Shown here one piece after another: positions 1 through 10,959 of a DNA stretch of 64,000 nucleotides (the first letter of the stretch is position 1; every line of letters starts with the position of its first letter). Source of the DNA: Verrucomicrobiales bacterium (GTDB lineage: Bacteria > Verrucomicrobiota > Verrucomicrobiia > Verrucomicrobiales > DEV007); the NCBI GenBank assembly GCA_016795385.1, contig JAEUHI010000015.1, positions 41,784-105,783 of the forward strand, written 5' to 3'. The notes under the pieces were generated by a model. The model did no database searches and was not told where the DNA came from. It saw nothing but the letters and a program-made list of their open reading frames with translations. The position numbers and the translations under genes are program-made.

Positions 1-1060
1 GCACCGTGGCGGCGCTTTGCACGCGGCTGGAGAAGCCGAGCATGGCATCGTTCATGTCCCACGTGGGCTCGAGGACGATGCCGGTGAGGTTTTCATCGCC
101 TGGCTGCAGATCACGCAGCACCGGCGCAAAGAGCGCGTCCTCATCCAGGCGCCGCTCACGCATCAGCGACTCGATGGTGCTCTTCGCCGCCGCGGTGGCC
201 TCGGGCGTGAGCTGGACCTGCGTGCCGTCTTTGGCGAAACGCATCGCCACCTCCACATCGCGCAGGGTGCGTGCCACGGCCCAGGCACCGAGCTCGCCGA
301 TGTTTTGCCAGAGCAGCTCGCGGCCCTTTGCATCCTGCGTGTCGATCCAGGCCGCCGCGCCGTGCAGCACCTTCACTCCGCGCGGGCTGCAGAAGCGTGC
401 GCCTTCCTGCCCGTAGAGCAGCAGCTCCTGAATCTGTCGCGCGGCATCGCGACCGTCATCATGCAGCATCAGCCGATCCACCGCCTCCGCGAAGGCCTCC
501 GCGCCGCCGGCGGTGTCGTGGCCGGAGCCGCCGAGATCGAGCAGCGGGGCCACCTGCGAGAAATCACCGGCATGCGGCAGTTTCACCTTCCACGGACCCC
601 AGCCGTAGGTGGCCGTGTGCACGAGGGGATCGTGATTGCACGCCGCCATGTCGGCAATGACATGTGAATGCGAGGCGATCCAGTGGGCGATGTGCGCCGC
701 ATCGTCCTCGCGCAGCGCCTCCACGAGCCGCGCAAATCCCGCCACGCGTCCGTGATCGAGATGCAGATCGTAGCGCGACTTCAGCCCCGCCTCTTTCAGT
801 GCCGCGATGGCTTTCTCACCGACCTCTTCGGGCAAGAACGGCTGAAAGCTGTCCGGGTAATGGCTGTCATGTTTGATCGCCTCCTCGATCATCTCCGGCG
901 TGAACTTCGCCCGCAGCACCTCCGGTAGGCGATTCATCACCTCGCGCGCGACATCATCGTGTCCCGCACCCCAGGCGCCGGCGATGCGTGGCAGGAAAAG
1001 GATGGAAAGCAGGGCGAGGTGGCGAAGACGTGTGAGGACGGCGAGGCAGAAAGTCAGCAT
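1..1060 (-). CDS. Partial secreted zinc phospholipase C / S1-P1 nuclease-like protein
   Basis: An open frame of 353 codons begins with ATG at 1060 and leaves the window without a stop, so the C-terminus is missing. The first 30 or so residues form a signal peptide ending before AWGAGHDD. A tryptophan at the mature N-terminus followed by G-x-G-H, plus a later histidine/aspartate-rich stretch (HWIASHSHVIAD, about residue 130), resembles the trinuclear-zinc site of the phospholipase C/P1 nuclease fold, where the N-terminal Trp is itself a ligand. Substrate cannot be told. It is divergent from the LacI-type gene at 1213. Family assignment is inference from these motifs only. Confidence 0.55.
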   Translation of the reverse strand, partial: MLTFCLAVLTRLRHLALLSILFLPRIAGAWGAGHDDVAREVMNRLPEVLRAKFTPEMIEEAIKHDSHYPDSFQPFLPEEVGEKAIAALKEAGLKSRYDLHLDHGRVAGFARLVEALREDDAAHIAHWIASHSHVIADMAACNHDPLVHTATYGWGPWKVKLPHAGDFSQVAPLLDLGGSGHDTAGGAEAFAEAVDRLMLHDDGRDAARQIQELLLYGQEGARFCSPRGVKVLHGAAAWIDTQDAKGRELLWQNIGELGAWAVARTLRDVEVAMRFAKDGTQVQLTPEATAAAKSTIESLMRERRLDEDALFAPVLRDLQPGDENLTGIVLEPTWDMNDAMLGFSSRVQSAATV

Positions 1061-1212
1061 GGGTTCGTGAAAGCCGAGTTGGGGCGACCAGGAGCAACGC
1101 ATGATAGACGTTGTTTTTCCTGGAAAATAGCGGGATGACCTTGGCAAGAGGAGTCGGATTTTGCGCACCCGTTGCGCAGCGTGCCGGATGCAGCGATACT
1201 CCGGGCACTGCC

Positions 1213-2280
1213 ATGCCCAACGCCCGCAAATCCACCTGCACGATGCGCACCGTGGCGGCGCATCTGGGAATCTCCCATGCCACGGTCTCTCGCGCGCTTC
1301 GCGACGATCCGCGGATCAGCCGGGAAATGCGTCTGAAGGTGACCAAAGCCGCCTCCGAACTCGGTTACCGCCGCGACCCGAAGCTCGCCCAGCTCATGAG
1401 CCATGTCCGCGCCACCAAGGCGCGCGCCCACCAGGGCACCCTCGCCTGGGTCACCGATCACGATCTCGACATTCCCGCGGAGAACGCGGCCCACCACCTC
1501 TATTGGGAATTCGCGGTGAAGCGGGCGGAGCAGCTCGGCTACAAACTCGAGCGTTTCACCAAAACGGGTCCCGCGGAAGCCCCGAAGCTCGAGCGCCGCC
1601 TCCGCGCCCTCGGTATCGAAGGCGTCATCATCCAGCAATACAAGGCCCGGCTCGATGTCCGCGAATGGAAGTTCCAGTGGCAGCACTTCGCCGCGCTCCA
1701 CAACGGATCGAGCCAGGTCGATCCCACCCTCGACTCCGTCGATGCCGACGATGTCGGAAACTGCGTGCAGGTCTTCGCCAAACTCGCCGACATGGGCCAT
1801 CGCCGCATCGGCATCTGCACCACTGTCGCGATCGAAATCGCCACGAACTACTGCCTTTCGACCGGTTGGCAGCGTTTCCGCCTGCTCCATCCCGGTCACG
1901 AGGACATTCCCTCCTGCCTCCTCCCCGACCTCGGACCCGATGCCTCGCGTGTCGTGAAACGCTGGCTCAAACGCCACCGCATCGACGCCGTCGCCTCACA
2001 GGTGCGCGGCATGAAAGATCTGCTCGAAAGCACCGGCCGCCGCGTGCCCGAGGACCTTTCCCTCGCCTATCAGGGCGTCAATCCGCACGGCCCCAACTCC
2101 GGGATCTGGCAACGCGAAGACCTCATGGCCGGAGCCCTCATCGAGACCGTCGTCGCCGCGATCGAGCAGGACCGGCTCGGCCTTCCCGCGATTCCCCGCC
2201 TCACCCTCATCAGCGGACGCTGGCATCCCGGCACTACCGCCATCGCGCGGCAGACCACAGCGGTTTCGGCGGCAAAGTAG
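1213..2280 (+). CDS. LacI-family transcriptional regulator
   Basis: This protein of 355 residues starts with a LacI-type helix-turn-helix at about residues 10-32 (MRTVAAHLGISHATVSRAL), then the hinge region (ASELGYRRDP) and a periplasmic-binding-protein-like effector domain. I chose ATG 1213 because it places the helix-turn-helix a few residues from the N-terminus; the frame stays open upstream to 1111 but that stretch has no family likeness. It probably senses a sugar or related small molecule and controls a neighbouring secreted hydrolase, either the divergent gene at 1060 or the esterase 15 bases downstream. Ligand and targets are unknown. Confidence 0.88.
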   Translation: MPNARKSTCTMRTVAAHLGISHATVSRALRDDPRISREMRLKVTKAASELGYRRDPKLAQLMSHVRATKARAHQGTLAWVTDHDLDIPAENAAHHLYWEFAVKRAEQLGYKLERFTKTGPAEAPKLERRLRALGIEGVIIQQYKARLDVREWKFQWQHFAALHNGSSQVDPTLDSVDADDVGNCVQVFAKLADMGHRRIGICTTVAIEIATNYCLSTGWQRFRLLHPGHEDIPSCLLPDLGPDASRVVKRWLKRHRIDAVASQVRGMKDLLESTGRRVPEDLSLAYQGVNPHGPNSGIWQREDLMAGALIETVVAAIEQDRLGLPAIPRLTLISGRWHPGTTAIARQTTAVSAAK

Positions 2281-2295
2281 AGGCCGATCCTGAAC

Positions 2296-3177
2296 ATGAA
2301 ACTGCCCGTCCTTGTTTTTGCCCTCGCCTTCACCGGTCTCGTTCACGCCCAGCGCGAACCATTGCCCTCCGATCCGCCCGAGTCGGTGAAGGCCGAGCTC
2401 GATCTCACCTACGGAACGACCGCGGAGCAGGAATTGAAGCTCGATGTCTATCGCCCGAAAAGCGAGGCCGTGCTTCCCGCGTGTGTGCTCGTTCATGGCG
2501 GTGGATGGACTGGAGGTGACAAGGAACGGTTTCGTCCCCTTGCCATTGCGCTGGCCGAGCGGGGATACGTCGTCGCGAATGTCGAGTACCGTCTCGCCGG
2601 TGTCGCAAAGTATCCCGCCGGAGTCCAGGATTGCCTCCTCGCCGTACGCTGGCTGCGCGCGAATGCGGAGCGATTCGGGGCCGACCCGGACCGCATCGGC
2701 GCGTGGGGCGGCAGTGCCGGCGGGCACATCGTCGGGATGATGGCCGGATCGCTGCCGCCGGATCGATTCCTCACCGCCGAGTTGAAAGAAGTCTCCTCCG
2801 AGGTGCAGGCAAGCTGCATCATGGCGGGGCCGACCGATCTCACCAACGAAACCTTCTTGACGAACCTGCGGAAGGCCGGTGAAAAGAGCAACAGCTACCA
2901 GTGGTTCGGAAAACTCTACGATGAGGCGCCCGACCTCTACCGCGAAGCCTCGCCCCTCACCCATTTCACGAAGGATACCGGCCCGGTCCTCTTTCTCACC
3001 GGCGACCTCGACAATCCCGCCCGCGACACCGCGGGATTGGAGAAGCTGAAGTCCCTCGGGGTGGCGACGGAACAGGTTGTGCTCAAGGACGCGAAGCACG
3101 GATGCTGGATGCAACGGCCCTGGTTCGAACAATGCGTCGACGCGGTCGATGCCTGGTTCCGGGCGCATCTGAAATGA
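2296..3177 (+). CDS. Secreted alpha/beta-hydrolase, carboxylesterase (BD-FAE/lipase-like)
   Basis: The 293-residue product has a signal peptide ending near residue 18-19 (LVHAQ). The oxyanion motif HGGGW is at residues 67-71 and the nucleophile motif GGSAG puts the catalytic serine at 140. An aspartate in LTGDLDNP and a histidine in DAKHGC fit the rest of the triad. This is the exported esterase type often used on acetylated plant or algal sugars in PVC bacteria. It lies 15 bases after the LacI-type regulator on the same strand, so the two may be co-transcribed. Substrate is unknown. A distant paralogue is at 5983-6885. Confidence 0.85.
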   Translation: MKLPVLVFALAFTGLVHAQREPLPSDPPESVKAELDLTYGTTAEQELKLDVYRPKSEAVLPACVLVHGGGWTGGDKERFRPLAIALAERGYVVANVEYRLAGVAKYPAGVQDCLLAVRWLRANAERFGADPDRIGAWGGSAGGHIVGMMAGSLPPDRFLTAELKEVSSEVQASCIMAGPTDLTNETFLTNLRKAGEKSNSYQWFGKLYDEAPDLYREASPLTHFTKDTGPVLFLTGDLDNPARDTAGLEKLKSLGVATEQVVLKDAKHGCWMQRPWFEQCVDAVDAWFRAHLK

Positions 3178-3226
3178 CACGTCCGCCGGCTTGACGAAGC
3201 CGGCCCGCTTCCGGCAAACTTCCCGC

Positions 3227-3598
3227 ATGAAACCCAATCCCGTCGGCTGGTTCGAGCTCTACGTTCAGGACATGAATCGCGCGAAGGCCTTCTATGAATC
3301 GGTCTTCGCCGTCACCCTCGAGTTCCTCCCCGGAACCGAATACGAAATGTGGTCCTTCCCCATGGACATGGAACGCTACGGTTCGCCGGGCGCCCTCATC
3401 AAAATGGAGGGCTGTCCCTCCGGTCCCGGCGGCACCCTCGTTTATTTCTCCTGTGAAGATTGCGCCACCGAATCGGCCCGCGCGGTCGAGGCGGGAGGAA
3501 CGATCTTCAAGGAAAAGTTCTCGATCGGTCCCTACGGATTCATCGCTCTGGTGCAGGACAGCGAGGGCAATCTCATCGGCCTGCACTCGCGGGCGTGA
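3227..3598 (+). CDS. VOC (glyoxalase/bleomycin-resistance fold) family protein
   Basis: This small cytoplasmic protein of 123 residues has the single-domain VOC layout: an N-terminal strand (VGWFELYVQDMNRAKAFYESVF) and a C-terminal half ending in QDSEGNLIGLHS, the usual closing metal-binding strand. ATG 3227 is chosen over an in-frame codon 36 bases upstream because the family motif begins about 6 residues after it. Members bind a metal and act on very different small molecules or only bind them, so no reaction is assigned. It stands alone between the esterase and the opposite-strand metallopeptidase. Confidence 0.85.
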   Translation: MKPNPVGWFELYVQDMNRAKAFYESVFAVTLEFLPGTEYEMWSFPMDMERYGSPGALIKMEGCPSGPGGTLVYFSCEDCATESARAVEAGGTIFKEKFSIGPYGFIALVQDSEGNLIGLHSRA

Positions 3599-3610
3599 TC
3601 CGGTCCGGAT

Positions 3611-5380
3611 TCACCGCTTCCCCCACAACTCCCGCAGCAGCTCCGCCATCCCCGGATCGTGTTGCGAGAGTTCCTCGTTCGTGAAGGGATAGAAGTCGTT
3701 CTTTGAGAAGAAGGCCTCGCTCGTCTCGGCGAAGTATTCCTGGGGATTCGTCATCGCGTAAGCGCGTTCGAAGGTATTCGGTTTCGTGCCGCCGTGGCGT
3801 CGCTCGACCTTCTCGTAGGCGCCGCCCTTTTTCGCCGCCTCGTATGCAAGCCGCAGTTCGGGATTGGCAAACCCCATCGGAAGGACGCGGTGGTGGAAGG
3901 CGTGGGCCAGCTCGTGAAGGGTGAAGTTCGGCATGCGGTCCGTCTCCTCCTCGAAGTGGAGGATGTTGGTGAACTCGACGCCCCGCTCCATCGCCGGATC
4001 GCGTCCGTTCTCGTCGAGCCAGCCCGAGTCGGGATGGTATTCGGCGCGGGGCCGCACCCCGGGGTATTCCGGATTGAAATAGAGCGGCACCTTCCGCAGT
4101 TCGGCGAGCGCGCCCGCGGGCACGACCCTGACAATCTCGCCCAGCTGCACTTCGAGCAGTCCGAGCGCCTTCGCCGTGGCCGCGGCCTCGTCGGCGAGAA
4201 GATCGCGGTGCACGTGCACCTGCCATCCGAGGATCGTGCGCGTTTCCCGCAGGGGTTTCCCGACCGCGGCGGTTCCGCCGGCCTTTTCGTTCCGCGCCTC
4301 GGCATCGCGACGGATCGCCGCCTTTGCCTCTATGAGTCGATCTGGCCAGACGAAGGTCGGGGCCGTCGCCGGATCGTAGCCGGCGAGGTGACCGTGCAGC
4401 CGCGTCTGCGGTTTGGTGTACTTCAGTTCCGTGTCGCCGAAGACCTCGCGGCAGAGCGCGGCGAGTCCCGGATCGTGTTCGATCAGCTCGGCGCGGGTGT
4501 TGACGTGGTTGTGGTCGTGGTCGTTCTCGCGGTTGTTGTCGAACCACGACTGCACGCCCTCGGCGAAATATTCGTGGTGGTTCACCCCGGCGTATTTGCC
4601 CTTCCAAAGCCCCCGTTTCATCGCCGCGACGTAGGCGGCCTTGAGGCGGTCGTCGAAAGTGGGATCGACGTTGTTCAAACCCCGCAGGTGGAGGTTGTGG
4701 GCGAACTCGTGGATGAGGATGTTCTCGGTCGAGTAGGGATCGCCGGGGTAGCAGAGCAGGTTTTCCTCGCCGCAGGAGCAATAGGGATCCGTCGCGCTGC
4801 CGCCGAGGCCGCGGGCACGGGCATCCCAGAAGTCCTTCGGATCGATCTTTGGAAACGCCGCGTGCGGAGTCTTCCCAAGCCTCGCAAACTCGGGCAGGTC
4901 CGTCGTGAACTCATTCCAGGCATGGATGCAGAGCCGCGAACCGCTCGCGATCATCGCCTCGCGCACATCGGGCCGCTTCGCGAGCATGAGGTCGATGAGA
5001 TGGGCCGCTTCCTTCAGCGCGTAGGGATTAACCTTGGCCGACGCGACGATGGGATAGCCGTTCGCCTCGATCCGCTGCGTGTAGAAGGCGGGAATGCCAC
5101 CGACCCGGTGGGCCTGCACCGGCAGCCGGCACTCGATCACGGTCTCGCCGCCCGCCGCGTCGACGATCGCAAAGCGGTGTCCGATCGTCGTGGTGATGAT
5201 GGTGTCTTTGCCAGGGTCGACGGCTCCGTTCGGAACCCGCTCGGTCTCCGACTTCAGCCAGAAGACCGCGACGGGAGCGTCCGTGCCGTTGAGGATCTGC
5301 AATTGCGGCCGCGGCGCCTCGGCGGCGGCGGGAATGGCGAGAAGGATCGCGAGACAGGGAAGCAATCGGAGAGGGTTCAT
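3611..5380 (-). CDS. Secreted zinc metallopeptidase with two tandem catalytic domains
   Basis: The product has 589 residues with a signal peptide ending near AAA-EA (residue 20). It contains two HExxH zinc motifs: HEFAH at 224-228 and HELAH at 489-493. Each is followed by the same downstream signature EYFAE (270-274 and 548-552), whose glutamate is the likely third ligand, and each domain ends with a matching H-D-P-G segment (302-305 and 574-577). It therefore looks like an internal duplication with both active sites kept. Families with HExxH and a later EYFAE occur as secreted peptidases in PVC bacteria. The start at 5380 gives a proper signal peptide; a longer upstream frame has none. Substrate unknown. 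Confidence 0.8.
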   Translation of the reverse strand: MNPLRLLPCLAILLAIPAAAEAPRPQLQILNGTDAPVAVFWLKSETERVPNGAVDPGKDTIITTTIGHRFAIVDAAGGETVIECRLPVQAHRVGGIPAFYTQRIEANGYPIVASAKVNPYALKEAAHLIDLMLAKRPDVREAMIASGSRLCIHAWNEFTTDLPEFARLGKTPHAAFPKIDPKDFWDARARGLGGSATDPYCSCGEENLLCYPGDPYSTENILIHEFAHNLHLRGLNNVDPTFDDRLKAAYVAAMKRGLWKGKYAGVNHHEYFAEGVQSWFDNNRENDHDHNHVNTRAELIEHDPGLAALCREVFGDTELKYTKPQTRLHGHLAGYDPATAPTFVWPDRLIEAKAAIRRDAEARNEKAGGTAAVGKPLRETRTILGWQVHVHRDLLADEAAATAKALGLLEVQLGEIVRVVPAGALAELRKVPLYFNPEYPGVRPRAEYHPDSGWLDENGRDPAMERGVEFTNILHFEEETDRMPNFTLHELAHAFHHRVLPMGFANPELRLAYEAAKKGGAYEKVERRHGGTKPNTFERAYAMTNPQEYFAETSEAFFSKNDFYPFTNEELSQHDPGMAELLRELWGKR

Positions 5381-5399
5381 TGCGGGAGTGAAGAGGGTA

Positions 5400-5927
5400 T
5401 CATCGGGTCCATTTCCAATACTCGCCGCAGGCCGCGATGAGCTCCTCGACGGAGCGGAGAGACCGGATTTTCGCCTCGGCCTTCGCGGCGTAGCCGGGTT
5501 CGTCCGACCAGTAGCTGTGGGGGGCGTGGATTTCCGCGAGAGCCATTTCTTGAAGCGTTGCAAAGGAGGGTTTCTTCTTTTCCCGGAGGATGATCTCATG
5601 GCGTCTCGGACTCGTGCCCAGGTCGAGGAGAACCGGTTTGGATCCCGCTTCGGGCCGGGCGCTGGTGACTTCAAAAAGGCGGCCGTCGGAATCAAGGATG
5701 ACGCGCTCGATCAGGTTCAGACCCGAGGAACCGGGAACATTGATCAGCTGCGCCTCTGATTCGCGCACGTCAAAGGTCTTTTGTCCGATGAGGAGTACGG
5801 GATAACGCAACGGGATCGAAACCCCCGCGACGGCGGGCGGCGGCGGAGCCGGCTTGCAACCCTTCAAGGGAAGAAGCGAGAAGAGGGCCGGCACCAGGCT
5901 GGCGAGGCGACAGAGAAATCGGAACAT
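5400..5927 (-). CDS. Putative lipoprotein of unknown function
   Basis: This 175-residue protein has a hydrophobic N-terminus followed by LPLKGC at about residue 24, a lipobox-like site with an atypical lysine at -2, then a proline-rich linker (KPAPPPP). The mature part holds a short beta-rich stretch (VRESEAQLINVPGSSGLNLIERVILD) that resembles small PVC domains of unknown role. It lies 19 bases upstream of the metallopeptidase on the same strand, so the two may be co-transcribed. I do not recognise a family and assign no function. Confidence 0.65.
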   Translation of the reverse strand: MFRFLCRLASLVPALFSLLPLKGCKPAPPPPAVAGVSIPLRYPVLLIGQKTFDVRESEAQLINVPGSSGLNLIERVILDSDGRLFEVTSARPEAGSKPVLLDLGTSPRRHEIILREKKKPSFATLQEMALAEIHAPHSYWSDEPGYAAKAEAKIRSLRSVEELIAACGEYWKWTR

Positions 5928-5982
5928 CGGATTCGCCGCATGATGTCGGAAAGCCCGTCACGACACAACTTCGAAAGTCGGT

Positions 5983-6885
5983 TCAAGGCCTGACCGCGGC
6001 GTCCATCCGCAGATGTCGCTGGAAGAACCCGAGGATGTCGTCGCGTTTCCGCATCCAGACTTCGACATGCGAGTGGCCGACCCCGGGCAGGATCACCAAT
6101 TCGCCAGGTGCACCGGCCTTTCTCATGGCGGCGTGGAATTGCCGGCTTTGTTCAAGCGAGACGACTTCATCCGCGTCGCCATGGAGGATGAGGATCGGCG
6201 GCGTAGCGCTTGAGAGGTAGCGGATGGGACTGGCGGAACGTGCCATCTCGAGCGCTTCACTCGTGGGGCGACCCCACAGCCTGGCTTCGGGCGAGTCAGG
6301 ACGGCGGAACTGCGGCATGGTCTCGAAATCGGCCGGGCCGAAAAGGTCCACCGCGCAGCTCACCGCGCTGGATTGGTCGAGGTATTCCCCGACGTCGAAC
6401 TCCTTGGCCCCGCCGCTGGCGCCGACAAGGGCGGCCAGATGACCTCCGGCGGAGCTGCCCCAGACGGCAATGCGGTCGGGGGCGATGCGGTGTTCCCCGG
6501 CATGGGCCCGCAGAAACCGGATCGCCGCCTTGCAGTCCTCGATCTGGGCGGGCCATTTAGCATCGCCGCTGAGCCGGTAGTTGATCGTGGCGACGGCGTA
6601 TCCCCGGCGCATCAGATCGCCCCAGATCGCGTGGTTTTCGGCCTTGTCGCCGCCCATGTAGGCGCCGCCATGGATCCAGAGGAGCAGCGGTCGCGGATCA
6701 CCCTCGGTGAAATACGCAAGGTCAAGCCTCTGACGTTCGTGGCCGGATGCGACGTAGGAAAGATCGCGCAGAAAGGCGGTGCCGCCGGGGAGATCGCCCG
6801 GCTCGTCCGCGGCCATGACCGTGGCGAGTAGACCAGCGCCGAGGATAGCGGCCGTGGCGCTTGGCGGAAAGAGCGAATCCATCAT
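5983..6885 (-). CDS. Secreted alpha/beta-hydrolase (esterase/lipase family)
   Basis: The product of about 300 residues has a hydrophobic signal region (ATAAILGAGLLATVMAAD), the oxyanion motif HGGAY at 72-76 and the nucleophile motif GSSAG with serine 145. An aspartate in LILHGDADEV and the histidine in GVGHSH complete the expected triad. It is the same general type as the gene at 2296-3177 (shared YRLSG/YRLAG and GD-K segments). ATG 6885 or 6882 is the start; the frame continues upstream to 6930 but that would run into tRNA-Gly, so the longer form is rejected. Substrate unknown. Confidence 0.82.
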   Translation of the reverse strand: MMDSLFPPSATAAILGAGLLATVMAADEPGDLPGGTAFLRDLSYVASGHERQRLDLAYFTEGDPRPLLLWIHGGAYMGGDKAENHAIWGDLMRRGYAVATINYRLSGDAKWPAQIEDCKAAIRFLRAHAGEHRIAPDRIAVWGSSAGGHLAALVGASGGAKEFDVGEYLDQSSAVSCAVDLFGPADFETMPQFRRPDSPEARLWGRPTSEALEMARSASPIRYLSSATPPILILHGDADEVVSLEQSRQFHAAMRKAGAPGELVILPGVGHSHVEVWMRKRDDILGFFQRHLRMDAAVRP

Positions 6886-6895
6886 CAAGATCGAT

Positions 6896-6969
6896 TGGTG
6901 CGGGTACGGGGAATCGAACCCCGGTCTCAAGCTTGGGAAGCTCGCGTCCTACCATTGAACGACACCCGC
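6896..6969 (-). tRNA. tRNA-Gly (anticodon CCC)
   Basis: Read on the minus strand, 74 bases fold as a cloverleaf. The 7-bp acceptor stem GCGGGTG/TACCCGC has one G-T pair, the D stem is GTTC/GGAC, and the anticodon stem CGAGC/GCTTG encloses the loop TTCCCAA, giving anticodon CCC. The T arm contains GGTTCGATTCC and the 3' CCA is encoded. It lies between the esterase start and the RNA methyltransferase gene. Confidence 0.95.
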
Positions 6970-7051
6970 GGGAATCTTGGAGGAACGCGCGAATGATGAG
7001 GTGTTTCCACCGGGAGTTCAAGCACGAACTCATCGCGGCAGGGCGGACATT

Positions 7052-8272
7052 TCACTTCCGTTGAAGGGTGACGACACATTCGAGATGCCGGGTCTGGGGG
7101 AAGAGATCAAAGGGCTGGATGCAGGTGATGGCGTAGTCCTCCTTGAGATACTCGAGATCCCGGATCTGCGTCGCGGGGTCACAGCTCACGTAGACGATGC
7201 GGCGGGGTCCGAATGCGACGAGCTGGGCGAGGAACTCGGGACTACTCCCTTTTCGCGGAGGATCGATGACCACGGCGGTGCGTGACGGCGGATAGGTGAC
7301 CTTGGCGAAGAGGTCGGAAGCGTCCCCCTGGATGAAGCGGCAGTTTGCAATGCCATTGCGATCGGCATTGCGTTTTGCCCAGTCGACGGACGACTCGCTG
7401 ATCTCGATACCGACGGCTTCGGTGAAAGAAGAAGCGGCGGTGAGACAAAAAAGTCCGGACCCGCAATAGGCGTCGACGAGATGGGTGACACTGCCGTCGC
7501 CGAGGGCCTCCTGGCGGACGTGTCCGGTAAAGGCGGGGAGGATATGGGGATTGTTCTGGAAGAACTCACCGGCGTGGAAGGAGAAGATGATGTCTCCGAC
7601 TTGCTCTTCGGCCATCTCGGTCGGATCGGTGCGGACCCTGCCATCGAGGGAATCGCGGAGGAGGAGGGTCGCCCCCTTTTTGTAACTACGCGCGTTCGCG
7701 CGCACTTCGCGACGCACGTTTTCGAGGGCGCGGTTGATGGAATCCGAGGCGATGGGACAACGGGGGACGTCGAGAACCTGCTGGCGACGCCCTTCGATAA
7801 GAAACCCGATCGGCCCGATTTTCCCATGCTCGGGCTTCTGGAAATGCGGCGTGATCTTGGACCGGTAGCCGTAGGTGACGGGCGAAGGCACCACCGGAGA
7901 AACAGGGAACTCGATCCCGGCCATGCGCCGGAGGAGTTCCGCCACCTGGCCGCGTTTCCATTCGAGCTGGGCCGGATAGGAGAGATTCTGATATTGGCAG
8001 CCGCCGCACTCTCCGAACAACTTGCAGGCCGGCTCGACACGGTCGGCGCTGGGGCGCAGCACCTCGACGAGATCAGCCTCGGAAAAATTGGCGCTGTTGC
8101 GGAAGACGCGGGCCTTCACGAGCTCGCCGGGAAGCGCGTGGGAAACAAAAACGACCCAGTCCTGATATCGACCCACGCCTTTTCCAAGGTTCGTTAGCGA
8201 GTCGATTTCGAGTTCGAGCTCCTGGTGATACTCGAAGGGCACGGGATGGAATCGGTGGGGAATTCTGGACAT
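7052..8272 (-). CDS. rlmD: 23S rRNA (uracil-5-)-methyltransferase, RlmD/RumA-TrmA family
   Basis: This 406-residue SAM-dependent enzyme methylates C5 of a uridine in rRNA (or tRNA). An N-terminal TRAM-like domain (IDSLTNLGKGVGR) is followed by a cysteine cluster at about 83, 89 and 92 (CKLFGECGGCQYQ) that holds a [4Fe-4S] cluster in RumA. The SAM site is YCGSGLF, the family motif IDPPRKG follows, and the catalytic cysteine lies in YVSCDP near the C-terminus. The start at 8272 is the first ATG giving the family N-terminus. The exact target base is inferred only from family. It is divergent from glgB with 82 bases between. Confidence 0.9.
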   Translation of the reverse strand: MSRIPHRFHPVPFEYHQELELEIDSLTNLGKGVGRYQDWVVFVSHALPGELVKARVFRNSANFSEADLVEVLRPSADRVEPACKLFGECGGCQYQNLSYPAQLEWKRGQVAELLRRMAGIEFPVSPVVPSPVTYGYRSKITPHFQKPEHGKIGPIGFLIEGRRQQVLDVPRCPIASDSINRALENVRREVRANARSYKKGATLLLRDSLDGRVRTDPTEMAEEQVGDIIFSFHAGEFFQNNPHILPAFTGHVRQEALGDGSVTHLVDAYCGSGLFCLTAASSFTEAVGIEISESSVDWAKRNADRNGIANCRFIQGDASDLFAKVTYPPSRTAVVIDPPRKGSSPEFLAQLVAFGPRRIVYVSCDPATQIRDLEYLKEDYAITCIQPFDLFPQTRHLECVVTLQRK

Positions 8273-8354
8273 GGCACTGAAGATGCTAAGCCAAGCTAAC
8301 CGATTCACGGAACCCCGCTTTCGAAATTTCGATTTGTGACTTAAGCTGATTGTG

Positions 8355-10562
<2,208 letters not shown>

Positions 10563-10575
10563 CGGTCAGGGTGTC

Positions 10576-10611
10576 AAAAAAAAAGAGCGGGAAGGTTTTC
10601 CCCTCCCGCTC
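10576..10611 (-). terminator. Rho-independent terminator of the glycine-zipper lipoprotein gene
   Basis: An 8-bp stem (GAGCGGGA/TCCCGCTC, 10585-10592 with 10604-10611) is flanked at 10576-10584 by nine A on the plus strand. Read on the minus strand this is a hairpin followed by a T run, so it ends the gene at 10648-10959 and not glgB. Confidence 0.85.
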
Positions 10612-10647
10612 CCATCACATCTTCAAATCAAGGGAATCCGCGGGGAG

Positions 10648-10959
10648 TCAATATCCCCGATAGCCACCACGATATCCTCCCCGATAACCGGGAGCCGGGG
10701 CACCATAACCTCCGCCGTAGTAGGGTCCGCCGTGGGTGTGGTAATAATGATTCCGGGCGGCGCGGTTTTTGGAGATCTCGGAGCCGGCAATGGCCCCGAT
10801 GGCCCCACCGACGAGGGCGCCGGTTTCGTCGCCGATAAGGGCACCGGTACCGGCACCGAGGGCACCACCGATGAGGGCGCCGCGTTCGCCCGGCGTGCAG
10901 GAAACCAAGGTCGAGGCCGCCACGAGAGCAAGGAGACTGAGGATCAGGGAGTGTTTCAT
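10648..10959 (-). CDS. Glycine-zipper lipoprotein
   Basis: This 103-residue protein has a signal peptide with lipobox LVSC (Cys about 21). A glycine-zipper segment follows (GALIGGALGAGTGALIG, then GALVGGAIGAIAGSEI), of the type seen in SlyB/YMGG-like envelope lipoproteins, where the GxxxG helices pack in membranes. The C-terminus is a Tyr/Gly/Arg tail with GGYRGGYRG repeats. It is monocistronic with its own terminator. Role is probably structural in the outer envelope; specific function unknown. Confidence 0.85.
   Translation of the reverse strand: MKHSLILSLLALVAASTLVSCTPGERGALIGGALGAGTGALIGDETGALVGGAIGAIAGSEISKNRAARNHYYHTHGGPYYGGGYGAPAPGYRGGYRGGYRGY

Noticed and set aside
3794..5440. Plus-strand open frame (about 548 codons) opposite the metallopeptidase
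   Set aside because: It mirrors the real gene, whose strand carries signal peptide and two zinc motifs; the antisense product has none.
6886..6930. N-terminal extension of the esterase gene
   Set aside because: It runs into the 3' part of tRNA-Gly and lacks signal-peptide features, so the start at 6885 is used.
10585..10611. Hairpin read as a glgB terminator
   Set aside because: On the plus strand the hairpin is followed by CCATCAC and not by T; the A run lies before it, so it serves the minus-strand gene.
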